Source: Bradyrhizobium sp.
Lineage (GTDB): Bacteria; Pseudomonadota; Alphaproteobacteria; Rhizobiales; Xanthobacteraceae
NCBI RefSeq assembly: GCF_027451485.1
Contig: NZ_DAIDJE010000097.1
Span: forward strand, 54,157 to 118,156
Direction: 5' to 3'
DNA length: 64,000 nt
Part shown: positions 19,402 to 26,991 of the stretch, one piece after another
How positions within the stretch are numbered: position 1 is the first letter of the stretch
Layout: each line of letters begins with the position of its first letter
Program-made: the position numbers and the translations under genes
The notes under the pieces: generated by a model
What the model was told of the DNA's origin: nothing
The model's database searches: none
Seen by the model: the letters and a program-made list of their open reading frames with translations, nothing else

Positions 19402-20436
19402 TTAGGCCGCCCGTTTTTTCGCGCGAAGCAGCTTGCGGTTGATCAGCACTTCCGCAATCTGGATCGCGTTCAGGGCCGCGCCCTTGCGGAGGTTGTCCGA
19501 CACGCACCACAGTGCAAGGCCGTTCTCCACCGTCGCATCCGCGCGAATGCGGCTGATATAGGTGGCGTCTTCTCCGGCGGCTTCGTAGGGCGTCACGTAA
19601 CCGCCCGGCTCCTGCTTGTCGATGACAAGGCATCCGGGCGATCGGCGCAGGATATCGCGCGCTTCGTCAGGCGTGATCGGATTTTCGAACTCGATATTGA
19701 CGGCTTCGGAATGGCCGACGAACACCGGCACGCGCACGCAAGTCGCGGAAAGCTTGATCTTGGGATCAAGAATCTTCTTGGTCTCCGCCATCATCTTCCA
19801 CTCTTCCTTGGTGTAGCCGTCCTCCATGAATACGTCGATCTCCGGGATGACGTTGAAGGCGATACGCTTGGGGAATTTCTTGTTGACCACGTCGCTGTTG
19901 GTGTAGATCGCCTTGGTCTGCGAGAACAGTTCGTCCATTGCGTCCTTGCCGGCGCCCGACACCGACTGATAGGTCGCAACCACCACGCGCTTGATCACCG
20001 CCTTGTCGTGCAGCGGCTTCAGCGCGACGACGAGCTGCGCCGTCGAGCAGTTCGGATTGGCGATGATGTTCTTCTTGGTGAACCCCGCGGTCGCGTCCGC
20101 ATTGACCTCCGGCACGATCAGCGGAACGTCGGGATCCATGCGCCAGGCCGAGGAGTTGTCGATGACGACCGCGCCGGCAGCGCCGATCTTCGGCGACCAC
20201 TCCTTCGACACCGAGCCGCCCGCCGACATCAGGCAGATGTCGACATCGGAGAAGTCATAATGCTCGAGCGCTTTGACCTTCAGGGTACGGTCGCCATAGG
20301 AAACCTCGACGCCGACGCTGCGGCGTGACGCGAGCGCCACGACCTCGTCAGCGGGGAATTTGCGCTCATCCAGAATGTTGAGCATTTCCCGCCCGACATT
20401 GCCGGTCGCGCCGACCACTGCGACTTTGTAACCCAT
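19402..20436 (-). CDS. asd: Aspartate-semialdehyde dehydrogenase
   Basis: NADP-dependent enzyme reducing aspartyl phosphate, the branch point to lysine, threonine, methionine and diaminopimelate. 344 residues with the cofactor loop VVGATGNVGREML, the catalytic cysteine in ANPNCSTAQLV (near 130) and the acceptor-binding VGHSEAVNIEFE. ATG 20436. The left junction of the mobile element begins only 63 bp upstream of its start, so the native promoter has probably been replaced or shortened by the insertion. Confidence 0.96.
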   Translation of the reverse strand: MGYKVAVVGATGNVGREMLNILDERKFPADEVVALASRRSVGVEVSYGDRTLKVKALEHYDFSDVDICLMSAGGSVSKEWSPKIGAAGAVVIDNSSAWRMDPDVPLIVPEVNADATAGFTKKNIIANPNCSTAQLVVALKPLHDKAVIKRVVVATYQSVSGAGKDAMDELFSQTKAIYTNSDVVNKKFPKRIAFNVIPEIDVFMEDGYTKEEWKMMAETKKILDPKIKLSATCVRVPVFVGHSEAVNIEFENPITPDEARDILRRSPGCLVIDKQEPGGYVTPYEAAGEDATYISRIRADATVENGLALWCVSDNLRKGAALNAIQIAEVLINRKLLRAKKRAA

Positions 20437-20498
20437 CGTTCACTCTCCGACGAAAAAAGCCCGCCTTCCGCAACAAGCAGAAACGGAAGAAGTGGCGC

Positions 20499-20568
20499 TT
20501 CTATGCGAGAAGAATTCTCGCATTGATATCGCTTCACTTTTTCAACTTGTACCCACCGCTGTACCCAC
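20499..20568. other. Left attachment region (attL): core repeat, palindrome and arm-type sites
   Basis: The core TTCTATGCGAGAA (20499-20511) sits inside a perfect 9-bp inverted repeat with a 3-nt spacer, ATGCGAGAA at 20503-20511 and TTCTCGCAT at 20515-20523, the layout expected of a tyrosine-recombinase core or an operator. Two TGTACCCAC sites at 20548-20556 and 20560-20568, 12 bp apart, look like integrase arm sites. The same pair with the same spacing occurs at the right end. The gap between asd (20436) and the excisionase gene (20763) holds no other recognised feature. Confidence 0.6.
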
Positions 20569-20762
20569 ACAGCTTTGAGCCGTGATGATCCGGCGTGATC
20601 CAGTTCTTAAACCCCATTGACCGGCTGGAACGCAAGGCCTAGTTGTCGCGCGTCGTGAGGTCGAGAGCGCCCTTTTGGGGATGCACGTGATCGCCTTGGG
20701 CAGAGGGATGCAGGCCATATGGTCCCCTCGGTGTCCCGTTGAGCCGGGCAGCGAGAAGATGC

Positions 20763-21005
20763 ATGTCCGAGCCATTATCCCTGTCCCCGGAAGGGGCCGC
20801 CGAATATCTCAGCCTCTCCAAGCCAACTATTTACCGCCTCCTAGCCGCTGGCGCGCTCACTGGTAAGCGTTGCGGCTCCCGGACGTTGATCGATGGCCGT
20901 TCGGTCCGGGCCTTTTACGCGGCCCTCCCTGACTTCGTGGCGGGCACTCCAATCCCGAACGCGCCGCATATGCTCAGCGGTCGGGTGCGCCGGAGGAAAA
21001 CTTGA
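20763..21005 (+). CDS. AlpA/excisionase-family helix-turn-helix protein
   Basis: 80 residues. The segment LSPEGAAEYLSLSKPTIYRLLAAGALTGKRCGSRTLIDGRSVRAFYAAL matches MerR-like excisionase (AlpA/Xis) winged-HTH domains: an HTH for DNA recognition and the wing R-T-L-I-D. Such proteins direct excision or regulate satellite genes. ATG 20763 follows GAGAAG; an upstream GTG frame from 20739 is possible. It lies at the left end of the element, opposite the integrase, and its 3' end overlaps the convergent gene by 32 bp. Confidence 0.75.
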   Translation: MSEPLSLSPEGAAEYLSLSKPTIYRLLAAGALTGKRCGSRTLIDGRSVRAFYAALPDFVAGTPIPNAPHMLSGRVRRRKT

Positions 21006-21285
21006 AGCCGTAGTCGCGCTCTAGCTCAGCGATGATTTCCGCCTTCTGTTCGGGGGTCATCTGCTTTCTGGGAACCTTGGGCATCAGTTTGATATGGCGC
21101 CCCTGCGGCCAGTGATCCAAACAGAAAAACTTGGCACGTGCGGCATCAAGCTGGGCGAAGTACGCGGCCAGTGCTTCCGGCCCGGCGGCCTTGGGCGGCC
21201 GTTTAACGCGCGAGCGTGCTTCGCGCATCATCACTTGATATGCGGCAAGCCTCTCCGGCGTCACTTCGATTGCTTTGGCCCTCAT
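20974..21285 (-). CDS. Hypothetical protein, last gene of leftward operon
   Basis: 103 residues, charged, rich in Lys, Arg and Ala, no membrane segment. The central region has LDHWPQGRHIKLMPKVPRKQMTPEQKAEI split over two predicted helices, and it ends with ELERDYGFKF. I recognise no family. Its start is 9 bp after the stop of the VapE gene, indicating co-transcription. Its tail overlaps the excisionase gene on the other strand. Confidence 0.6.
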   Translation of the reverse strand: MRAKAIEVTPERLAAYQVMMREARSRVKRPPKAAGPEALAAYFAQLDAARAKFFCLDHWPQGRHIKLMPKVPRKQMTPEQKAEIIAELERDYGFKFSSGAPDR

Positions 21286-21294
21286 GGCGATCTC

Positions 21295-22587
21295 CTAAAG
21301 CAAGTCTGTCAGCCATTTTGCTTGTCGCGTGTAGCCTTTGACAGGCTCTCCGCGATTGATGCGGATTAGCTTTGGGCCGGACCATCCGAGTTTGCGCATC
21401 ACCTTGGCGAGGCGCATGCCGTGCGCGGGCTGTTGATTTCTCGGCTCAATGCCAATGGCTTCGCCGAGCAACCACGCCGATGCTGCCCGCTCTTCGTCAT
21501 CCGTGACGCCATAAAATCGATTGCCCGAATGCGGCGAAAGATCGTGCAATGCGTCTTCCCAAGGATCGATCTCTGTGCGCTTGTCACGCTCGGCACGTGC
21601 ATCGGCCCAGAACTCTTCCGGCAACGCGATACTTTCGCCGGTCTCTTCAAGTTCAACCGCTTCCGCCCAAAGGTCGTCACGATACTTGATGATCTTCGTA
21701 ACGTCGATTGAACGAAGCACATCAGCGGAGAGAAATCGGCGGTTCTCTCCCGATGCCGCACGCAAATAGGCGTCATCGTTCGTAGTGCCCCATTGGACGG
21801 CGGTGCGCGGCGCGCTGATCGGATTGCGACCAAACGCGCGACGGACGCGATCATTGCCACGGGACAGGCTTGCCTTGAGCTTATTCCAATCCGCTTTAGT
21901 GATGCCTGAAAGCTCGGGGCTCTCTTGCGCCCACATCCCGCGCAAGACCTCTTCCACTTCCTTTGCGCTGAGGCCGATGGTTGATTGATCCGTAAAATAT
22001 TCCTGACCGTAGAGCGCGCTGATCGCACTCGACTTGTTGAAGCCCTCCGGGCTCTGCAACACAACCATATAATCAAACTTGCATCCTGGCACTCGAATGC
22101 GACGCACGGAAGCCATCATCACAATGCGCGAGATGGCGCGATTGAGTGGCGTGTCTGGCGTGTTGAAATAGTCGGGAAGCAGTCGGCTCGTGCGTTCTAT
22201 GCCATCCCACTGCGGCAGGCTCGCGAAATAGCTCTTGATCGGATGAAAGCCCCGCATCGTGCACATGCGCCTGACAGCATCATCCATGTTTTTTGTGGAC
22301 GGCTCGAAACGAAAGTTCTGGCGGACAAGCTCGCGAAGCGCCAAGACCCTGTCGTCAGAAATCTCGCCGACCTCATCGCGCATCATGCCTCCGCCGATCA
22401 AGTACTCACCCCGAAAAATATTATAGCTACAATCAATGCCGAGCTTTTTGATCGCGATCATCGAATTGTAAAACGTGTCAGAGGGTCGCGCATTCGGGCC
22501 GCTTCCAACGTAGTCGGCGAACTCGTCAGGCAGTTGCGTGCCGAGCGGCACAAGCAATGCATTCGCGCGGACTGGGGACTGTGACAT
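21295..22587 (-). CDS. VapE-family (virulence-associated E) P-loop replication protein
   Basis: Predicted superfamily-3-like helicase/primase-associated ATPase, 430 residues. The family landmarks are all present in order: LPQWDGIERTSRLLPDYF (near 125-142), a Walker A-like loop LQSPEGFNKSSAI (near 178-190), a Walker B region with ESPELSGITKADWNKLKASLS, and RTAVQWGTTND with the sensor asparagine. The loop reads GFNKSS rather than GxGKST, a divergent form. ATG 22587 with GAGAGG upstream gives MSQSPVRANALL; the longer frame to 22722 is rejected. In satellites such proteins initiate element replication. Confidence 0.82.
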   Translation of the reverse strand: MSQSPVRANALLVPLGTQLPDEFADYVGSGPNARPSDTFYNSMIAIKKLGIDCSYNIFRGEYLIGGGMMRDEVGEISDDRVLALRELVRQNFRFEPSTKNMDDAVRRMCTMRGFHPIKSYFASLPQWDGIERTSRLLPDYFNTPDTPLNRAISRIVMMASVRRIRVPGCKFDYMVVLQSPEGFNKSSAISALYGQEYFTDQSTIGLSAKEVEEVLRGMWAQESPELSGITKADWNKLKASLSRGNDRVRRAFGRNPISAPRTAVQWGTTNDDAYLRAASGENRRFLSADVLRSIDVTKIIKYRDDLWAEAVELEETGESIALPEEFWADARAERDKRTEIDPWEDALHDLSPHSGNRFYGVTDDEERAASAWLLGEAIGIEPRNQQPAHGMRLAKVMRKLGWSGPKLIRINRGEPVKGYTRQAKWLTDLL

Positions 22588-22598
22588 GATGCAACCTC

Positions 22599-23216
22599 TC
22601 AATTCCGACGAATACGGGATGCGCGATGACGAACGATGCCAGCGCGCTTGTCGGCGCGGGCTTCGCGCTCTTGGATATCGAATTTCTTTTCGGCGATGTC
22701 GTGGAGTGTGGACGCGAGACAATGCGCCGCGTGCGCATCAATGAACTCGCGTTGCGTGGAGAAGCCCGAACCGGCGGCTACGATCAAATCAAGATGCTGC
22801 TCCGCCTTGAACATCGCATCCCAAAGCGGACGCTTGTCTTGGCTTTTCACTCGCTGCTTCGAAAGCTGCGCTTTCCGCGTGAGGTAGTCGTTACGTGCCG
22901 TAAGGACTTGACCGTATTCCATTCGCGCAATGTAGAGACGATGCTGAACTTCTCGCGAATAAGCGTGCGGCTCCAGCGCCTCTATATCTTCATCGCTTAG
23001 TTCGGACTTTTCGATGGCGTTGTAGCGAGCAGAGAACCACCTGCGATAACGATCCTCATCCCACATATGATCGCGAAGGCGTTCGAGCCGGTCGAGCTTG
23101 TCGCCCAGCATCGCGATCTTGCGCGGGCTCGGCGGCTTCGGCGGCATGTAGTCGGGCGGATGGCCGAACGCGTCTAGTCCGATCTCTGCAAAAAGTTGTT
23201 CTGATGCGCTAGGCAT
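22599..23216 (-). CDS. Hypothetical helical protein in element operon
   Basis: 205 residues, strongly charged and helical (DKLDRLERLRDHMWDEDRYRRW, EREARADKRAGIVRHR). Proline-rich near the N-terminus (PPDYMPPKPPSPRK). ATG 23216 follows GGAGGA; upstream in-frame ATG 23318 overlaps the preceding gene heavily and is rejected. It ends 11 bp before VapE. No family is recognised; a replication or packaging accessory role is only guessed from position. Confidence 0.6.
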   Translation of the reverse strand: MPSASEQLFAEIGLDAFGHPPDYMPPKPPSPRKIAMLGDKLDRLERLRDHMWDEDRYRRWFSARYNAIEKSELSDEDIEALEPHAYSREVQHRLYIARMEYGQVLTARNDYLTRKAQLSKQRVKSQDKRPLWDAMFKAEQHLDLIVAAGSGFSTQREFIDAHAAHCLASTLHDIAEKKFDIQEREARADKRAGIVRHRASRIRRN

Positions 23217-23466
23217 GGTGCTTCCTCCGGGCTGAGCTTCCGGGGGACACGGATGCAGATTGGCGTTGAGATCGGCGAGCGGCTTCGCGCGCGAGCGCAC
23301 GCTCTCGCATCTTCGCACGCGCGGCGTTTTGCTCTTCGATGGCTTCGACGGATTGACGCGCCGCGATCACTTTGAGGTCGGATCGCATGATGGCGACAAG
23401 GGCGCGCTCGGCTTTTGAACCAAGTAGCCTTGCGGTTTCACGTGAAGTCGGGTAGATCGCGTTCAT
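23209..23466 (-). CDS. Small helical hypothetical protein
   Basis: 85 residues from ATG 23466 (MNAIYPTSRETARLLGSK). Arg/Ala-rich helix in the middle (EEQNAARAKMRERALAREAARR) and a basic serine-rich tail. Its 3' end overlaps the next gene by 8 bp, typical of translational coupling. No family is recognised; the basic tail could bind nucleic acid. Confidence 0.55.
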   Translation of the reverse strand: MNAIYPTSRETARLLGSKAERALVAIMRSDLKVIAARQSVEAIEEQNAARAKMRERALAREAARRSQRQSASVSPGSSARRKHHA

Positions 23467-23567
23467 GGCCGCCTCCATCGGTCAGCATCTCCGGCGTCGC
23501 GATATTGCAAGCATCGCGAGCCAGCTTTTAACGGGTCGCGTTGTCGAGGCGCGACCCGTTTCAATTT

Positions 23568-23777
23568 TCACTCATCGTCGTCGGGCTCTTCGAAAATCAC
23601 TCTCGGCAGGTGCGTCGCGTAGCGGTAGGCCTGCTCCAGCTTTTCGAGTTCGCCCGGCTTGAGACGGCCGGGCAGATATAAGCAATTCGGTGGCACGTCA
23701 TCCGCTGTGGCGACGCTCTCTCCGTCATCGGGTGCAGGCTCATCAAACAAAGGGCCTAGAAAAGCATCGTCACTCAT
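23568..23777 (-). CDS. Small acidic hypothetical protein
   Basis: 69 residues, acidic at both ends (EPAPDDGESVATADD and FEEPDDDE). The middle PNCLYLPGRLKPGELEKLEQAYRYATHLPRV may form a short helical domain. ATG 23777 overlaps the terminase-like gene stop by 8 bp, so it is coupled to it. A 100-bp gap follows. The acidic charge is like that of small DNA-mimic proteins, but this is speculation. Confidence 0.5.
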   Translation of the reverse strand: MSDDAFLGPLFDEPAPDDGESVATADDVPPNCLYLPGRLKPGELEKLEQAYRYATHLPRVIFEEPDDDE

Positions 23778-24690
23778 CGTCTGACCCTGTCGGCAACGCG
23801 CTCTTTATCGAGCCAATTGGAGACGCGCTGCGCTTGTCGGCCGGACCGCGAAGACGCGATAAGAGTTCCTGCTCCAGCGGGGATAACGCACGGCCTGCAC
23901 GTTCGCTCGCCGTCGGTTGATATGGCGTACCTGTCGCAGGCTGGCGAATGACGCGCGGCGGCTCCGGTGCTGGCGCCGGCATCGTGACGGGATCAAGCTT
24001 ATCCTTGATCGGCTCGGTTGATGTTACGTCGCTCTCAATCTCCGCTATCGTAGCGTCTTCGATCTTCTCGGCCTGCTTCGGGCCTTCGATCACTGCGACC
24101 GGCGCGGGTTGGCTTGAGAACATCTTCGGGCTCGGCGCTGCGGCGACCATGACGCCTCCGGCAATGCGAGCATTCATATCGATATCGATTTTCGACTGTC
24201 GCTTGTATCGCGCGGAGTGCGCGGCCAAAATGCCAAGCACAAGATCAGTTGCCGGTGGCGTCCAAACCATTTCGGGGACAAGATTGCCGTTCCCGTCGCG
24301 TAGATACTTGTCGCGATCAGTGAGCCCAAGCAAATCGCGCATGCCTTCGTCAAGCCAATCGGGGTTTAGCTTATAGACCGTTTGGCCCTTGTACTGAGCA
24401 ACTTGCCAAACACCATTGAGCGCGCGATCACGCGCGGAGGCCTCGATATCCTCGATTGATCGCGAGATGGCGCGGCGCGTGTGACGATGAAACCAATCCC
24501 ATACGCCCGTGAACTCAAAATAGAATTCTGAACCCGTGACCTTGTTGGCTTCATCCCGCCGTGAAGCAATCTCCCACTCTCGCGGGGTTTCCTCATAAAT
24601 GCCAACGCGTGCAGCCGCCTTCTTAATCATCATTAAGTCGCCGAGCGCAGTCAGGTATGCAGCGAACATCTCGGGAGACTTTTTCGTCAT
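23770..24690 (-). CDS. Terminase-small-subunit-like HTH protein
   Basis: 306 residues. The first 140 match the layout of phage small terminases: an HTH-like segment (MIKKAAARVGIYEETPREWEIASR), helices, the beta hairpin VWQVAQYKGQTVYKLNPDWLDEGM, and LLGLTDRDKYLRDG near 150. In small terminases the corresponding stretch is a hairpin with YKG followed by an LLKARxPEKY element. The remaining part is low-complexity, rich in Pro, Ala and Glu. ATG 24690 overlaps the previous stop (ATGA). A homeodomain-like regulator is the alternative. No large terminase is present in the element, as expected if a helper phage supplies it. Confidence 0.55.
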   Translation of the reverse strand: MTKKSPEMFAAYLTALGDLMMIKKAAARVGIYEETPREWEIASRRDEANKVTGSEFYFEFTGVWDWFHRHTRRAISRSIEDIEASARDRALNGVWQVAQYKGQTVYKLNPDWLDEGMRDLLGLTDRDKYLRDGNGNLVPEMVWTPPATDLVLGILAAHSARYKRQSKIDIDMNARIAGGVMVAAAPSPKMFSSQPAPVAVIEGPKQAEKIEDATIAEIESDVTSTEPIKDKLDPVTMPAPAPEPPRVIRQPATGTPYQPTASERAGRALSPLEQELLSRLRGPADKRSASPIGSIKSALPTGSDDE

Positions 24691-24923
24691 CGGGCTACTC
24701 CCTTGCTCTGTCGCTTCAAACAACCGGCCACGAAGGCCCGGTGCCTTTGACGCTCGCGTTCTGCGTTGGCTCGCGTTCGTATTTTTGCGCACGCGACGCA
24801 CGCCGCGTTGCTAACATAGCGCGGCGATGTATGGCCCATCGCGCACGGCTCGCCTGTCGTAAACTTGATTTCTCCAGCCACGAGAGCAGCGAGACGGGCA
24901 GGATAAGAGTAAGGAACCTGCAT
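24687..24923 (-). CDS. Zinc-finger protein of the HNH-associated type
   Basis: 78 residues. The motif GEPCAMGH-x6-Y-x5-ACVACAK gives a C-x3-H ... C-x2-C metal site that is frequently fused to, or found beside, phage HNH endonucleases; here the HNH part itself is absent. The C-terminus is Arg-rich. It overlaps the start of the terminase-like gene by 4 bp. It may be a DNA-binding accessory to packaging; that is inference. Confidence 0.55.
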   Translation of the reverse strand: MQVPYSYPARLAALVAGEIKFTTGEPCAMGHTSPRYVSNAACVACAKIRTRANAERERQRHRAFVAGCLKRQSKGVAR

Positions 24924-24940
24924 GGGGACATCTCACAAAC

Positions 24941-25669
24941 TCAGCGGCCGAAATAAACGCGTTTGCTCTTTTGCGCTCCCCGAGCCGTTAAGTTTTGCTC
25001 CAGCGGCCAAACACGCAGGCCTGCGGGCTCGGGCTCTTTCGCCTTCGAAGCAAGGGCTCGCTCTGCATCACGCATCGCAGCGTCGCGTACCAAGCTTTCA
25101 TGCGTGACGCGGTCGGTGTTGGCGCTCAGCCATGCTGCAATCGCCTCGCCGTTGGCGCGCTCCGCGTCTTTCAGCGCACGCGATGCCTTCACAACGTTAC
25201 TTTGTGCGGCGGCAAGAGCGTTGTTCGCTTCTGCCAACACCATCGGCTGCCTAGCGATGGCGAGCGCCTTGCGTGCCGCCATCAGTTCGGCTTCATGTTC
25301 CGGCTTGCGATCCGCCTTAGTTTTCTTTTCCAGGGCGGCGACTTTGTCGGCGAGCTTCTTCAAGCTCTCGTCAGCCGATGGTTTCGTCTGGCCGTTGTTC
25401 GCAGCAATCGCAGCCTGCAAAGCTTGCTGATGTGTCTGAGGCGGGTTGAATTTATCTCGGGTTGCAAGTGCCGTGTGATATGCGGCCTCTCGCTCGCGCA
25501 CGGTTATACGTGCCAAAGCCAAATTCTCTTCGGCCTCGCGCTTCGCGGCGTTGGCGGATACGACACCGAAGAGCTTTTCGCGCCTCACATCGTCAAGCTG
25601 TTCGATCTCAGCGGCGAGCTTATCGAGATCACTGCGAACGTTGCCGAAAGCGTCAAAGATTTCCAACAT
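24941..25669 (-). CDS. Coiled-coil hypothetical protein
   Basis: 242 residues, almost wholly helical with heptad-like runs (LDKLAAEIEQLDDVRREKLF, ADESLKKLADKVAALEKKTKADR, ALAAAQSNVVKASRALKDAERA). A central 25-residue linker rich in Gln, Thr and Asn separates two coils. No signal peptide. The C-terminal tail is basic. It could be a structural or scaffold-like protein, but no family is recognised. It starts 110 bp after the preceding gene. Confidence 0.6.
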   Translation of the reverse strand: MLEIFDAFGNVRSDLDKLAAEIEQLDDVRREKLFGVVSANAAKREAEENLALARITVREREAAYHTALATRDKFNPPQTHQQALQAAIAANNGQTKPSADESLKKLADKVAALEKKTKADRKPEHEAELMAARKALAIARQPMVLAEANNALAAAQSNVVKASRALKDAERANGEAIAAWLSANTDRVTHESLVRDAAMRDAERALASKAKEPEPAGLRVWPLEQNLTARGAQKSKRVYFGR

Positions 25670-25778
25670 CGGGAACTCCCATTTTCAGTAGCAGGCCGCC
25701 TCGCCCGGAGACCGAAGTAAGACGGCCCGCGTCATAGCCGCGTGCGGCACTTGCGAGGTACATCTCACGGCTAGTCGG

Positions 25779-26084
25779 TTATCGACGTGCCTCGCCGCGC
25801 GGCGCGATCTGTTGAACGGCTCGATTGCTGTCGCTCGGAATTTTCGCTGGGTTCGCGTTGACGTTCCGCATTCCATGGGCGGGCTTGATCGGCGCGGCAC
25901 TGATCGTGCGGTTCGTATTGACCATCGACGCCTTGACATCGACTGGCGCGACCGGGCGACGCTTCGCAGCTGTCGGGAAATACTTCGGTTTCTCGGCGGG
26001 CAGCAATGACGAGCCTTGAAGCGAACTTGTGTCGCCGTAACCCACTTGCGCCTTAAAGCGTGACGCTACGATTTCCTCAGCCAT
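25779..26084 (-). CDS. Small basic hypothetical protein
   Basis: 101 residues from ATG 26084 (MAEEIVASRFKAQVGYGDTSS), which follows a perfect AGGAGG; the longer frame to 26264 lies inside the preceding gene and is rejected. It is low in predicted structure, rich in Ala, Pro, Asn and Arg. No family is recognised. Confidence 0.55.
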   Translation of the reverse strand: MAEEIVASRFKAQVGYGDTSSLQGSSLLPAEKPKYFPTAAKRRPVAPVDVKASMVNTNRTISAAPIKPAHGMRNVNANPAKIPSDSNRAVQQIAPRGEARR

Positions 26085-26110
26085 ATGTTGGCCTCCTATG
26101 TTGATCGTTG

Positions 26111-26338
26111 CTAGTAAGAACCGAGCGGGCCGCTCATGCCGTCCATCCACGGACCGGATACGGCCGGGCCGTTTGCTCCGGGCGCAGAAGTCCCATCGCC
26201 CGGACTTCCGGGAAGCGGCGAGCCATTCGGCATCTTGACGTTCTGCGGCGCACGCATTGGCCAATGTCGCGATTTTCTTCCGGGGGACTTCCTGACGTGA
26301 ACGCTATGTTCAACGTGCTTTTCAACGACCGGCCTCAT
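26111..26338 (-). CDS. Small Gly/Pro-rich hypothetical protein
   Basis: 75 residues (from MRPVVEKHVEHS). The second half is a Gly/Pro/Ser-rich low-complexity tail (PLPGSPGDGTSAPGANGP, GPWMDGMSGPLGS). It begins at TGATG, overlapping the stop of the third cold-shock-like gene, so it is translated by coupling. An in-frame ATG at 26350 is an alternative. Function unknown. Confidence 0.5.
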   Translation of the reverse strand: MRPVVEKHVEHSVHVRKSPGRKSRHWPMRAPQNVKMPNGSPLPGSPGDGTSAPGANGPAVSGPWMDGMSGPLGSY

Positions 26339-26556
26339 CAGACCCTCCACAATTCAGACGCACGCACGCGCGGCGTATTCTTGGCCAAGACAAATGCGAC
26401 CTCATCGCCCGGTACCGGCGACATGCCGCGCACGACAGACGCGCTAAACCAAACGTCGCCTTCGGGCGGCCGTTCGATGAACCCGTAGTAATTGCCGTGC
26501 TCGTGGTCCCATCGGATGATCTTGATGCGACCGCGCAACATTTCCCTGTCAGCCAT
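26338..26556 (-). CDS. Cold-shock-domain-like small protein C
   Basis: 72 residues. The pattern GRIKIIRWDHEHGNYYGFIE, then DVWFSASVV, then PVPGDEVAFVLAK and RASELW follows the cold-shock OB fold: GxVKWF, YGFI, DVFVHxS, GxxVxFxV. The RNP1 and RNP2 aromatics are partly kept (YYGFI, VWF). It is the third of three tandem paralogue-like genes; each stop overlaps the next start. Single-stranded nucleic-acid binding is predicted. It may protect or unwind replicating element DNA or its mRNA. Confidence 0.65.
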   Translation of the reverse strand: MADREMLRGRIKIIRWDHEHGNYYGFIERPPEGDVWFSASVVRGMSPVPGDEVAFVLAKNTPRVRASELWRV

Positions 26557-26767
26557 TGGCCTCGCCTCCGCTCATCACGACAAGGCAAGCGCGAGCGCAA
26601 GCACCTTCGGGCAACTCTTCGTCGGCGATCTCAAACGCGACACGCATACCCACGCGCGGCGGAACTGAGCGCGGCCAATCGGCGATGGACACGTACAACG
26701 GTTCGCCGCCATCATCCGGCTTGATCATGCCGTGGTCACTAGACCACGAAGTAAGCACGCCCATCAT
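26549..26767 (-). CDS. Cold-shock-domain-like small protein B
   Basis: 72 residues. GVLTSWSSDHGMIKPDDGGEPLYVSIADW, interrupted here only by its loops, reads as a diverged cold-shock fold, followed by PPRVGMRVAFEIADEE. The RNP1 aromatics are weaker (HGMIKP) than in its neighbours. It begins with an ATGA overlap on gene A's stop and ends 8 bp inside gene C. It is the least certain of the trio, judged mainly by alignment to the two flanking genes. Confidence 0.55.
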   Translation of the reverse strand: MMGVLTSWSSDHGMIKPDDGGEPLYVSIADWPRSVPPRVGMRVAFEIADEELPEGACARACLVVMSGGEANG

Positions 26768-26991
26768 ACGATGACCCTCACATCGTAAGCTTGAAGCCGA
26801 TTGTTGCCGCCGATGTGTGTTTTGCGCGTCCTGATTTCGAGCTTGGCACCGATGTACGGCACGCCCTCGACGATGTCGGACGCGAACACAAGAACGTCGC
26901 GTTCGCCGACCTCCGGCTTAGCGAAGCCATAGGCTCTATGGCGCGGCGTCGCAGGTATCCACTTTATGAGTTCGGCTTTCATGGCGATCAT
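26764..26991 (-). CDS. Cold-shock-domain-like small protein A
   Basis: 75 residues, opening MIAMKAELIKWIPATPRHR. The core is AYGFAKPEVGERDVLVFASDIVEG, then GAKLEIRTRKTH and a final AYDVRVI. YGFAKP corresponds to RNP1 (YGFI) and DVLVFASDI to RNP2 (DVFVHxSxI). It starts by ATGA overlap with the preceding gene. First of three tandem cold-shock-like genes; the three differ strongly from each other, so the duplication is old or they were recruited separately. Confidence 0.65.
   Translation of the reverse strand: MIAMKAELIKWIPATPRHRAYGFAKPEVGERDVLVFASDIVEGVPYIGAKLEIRTRKTHIGGNNRLQAYDVRVIV

Noticed and set aside
20280..20570. Leftward frame starting MWVQRWVQ near asd, possible integrase remnant
   Set aside because: After the repeat-derived start the sequence runs into the asd coding region in another frame and has no integrase motifs.
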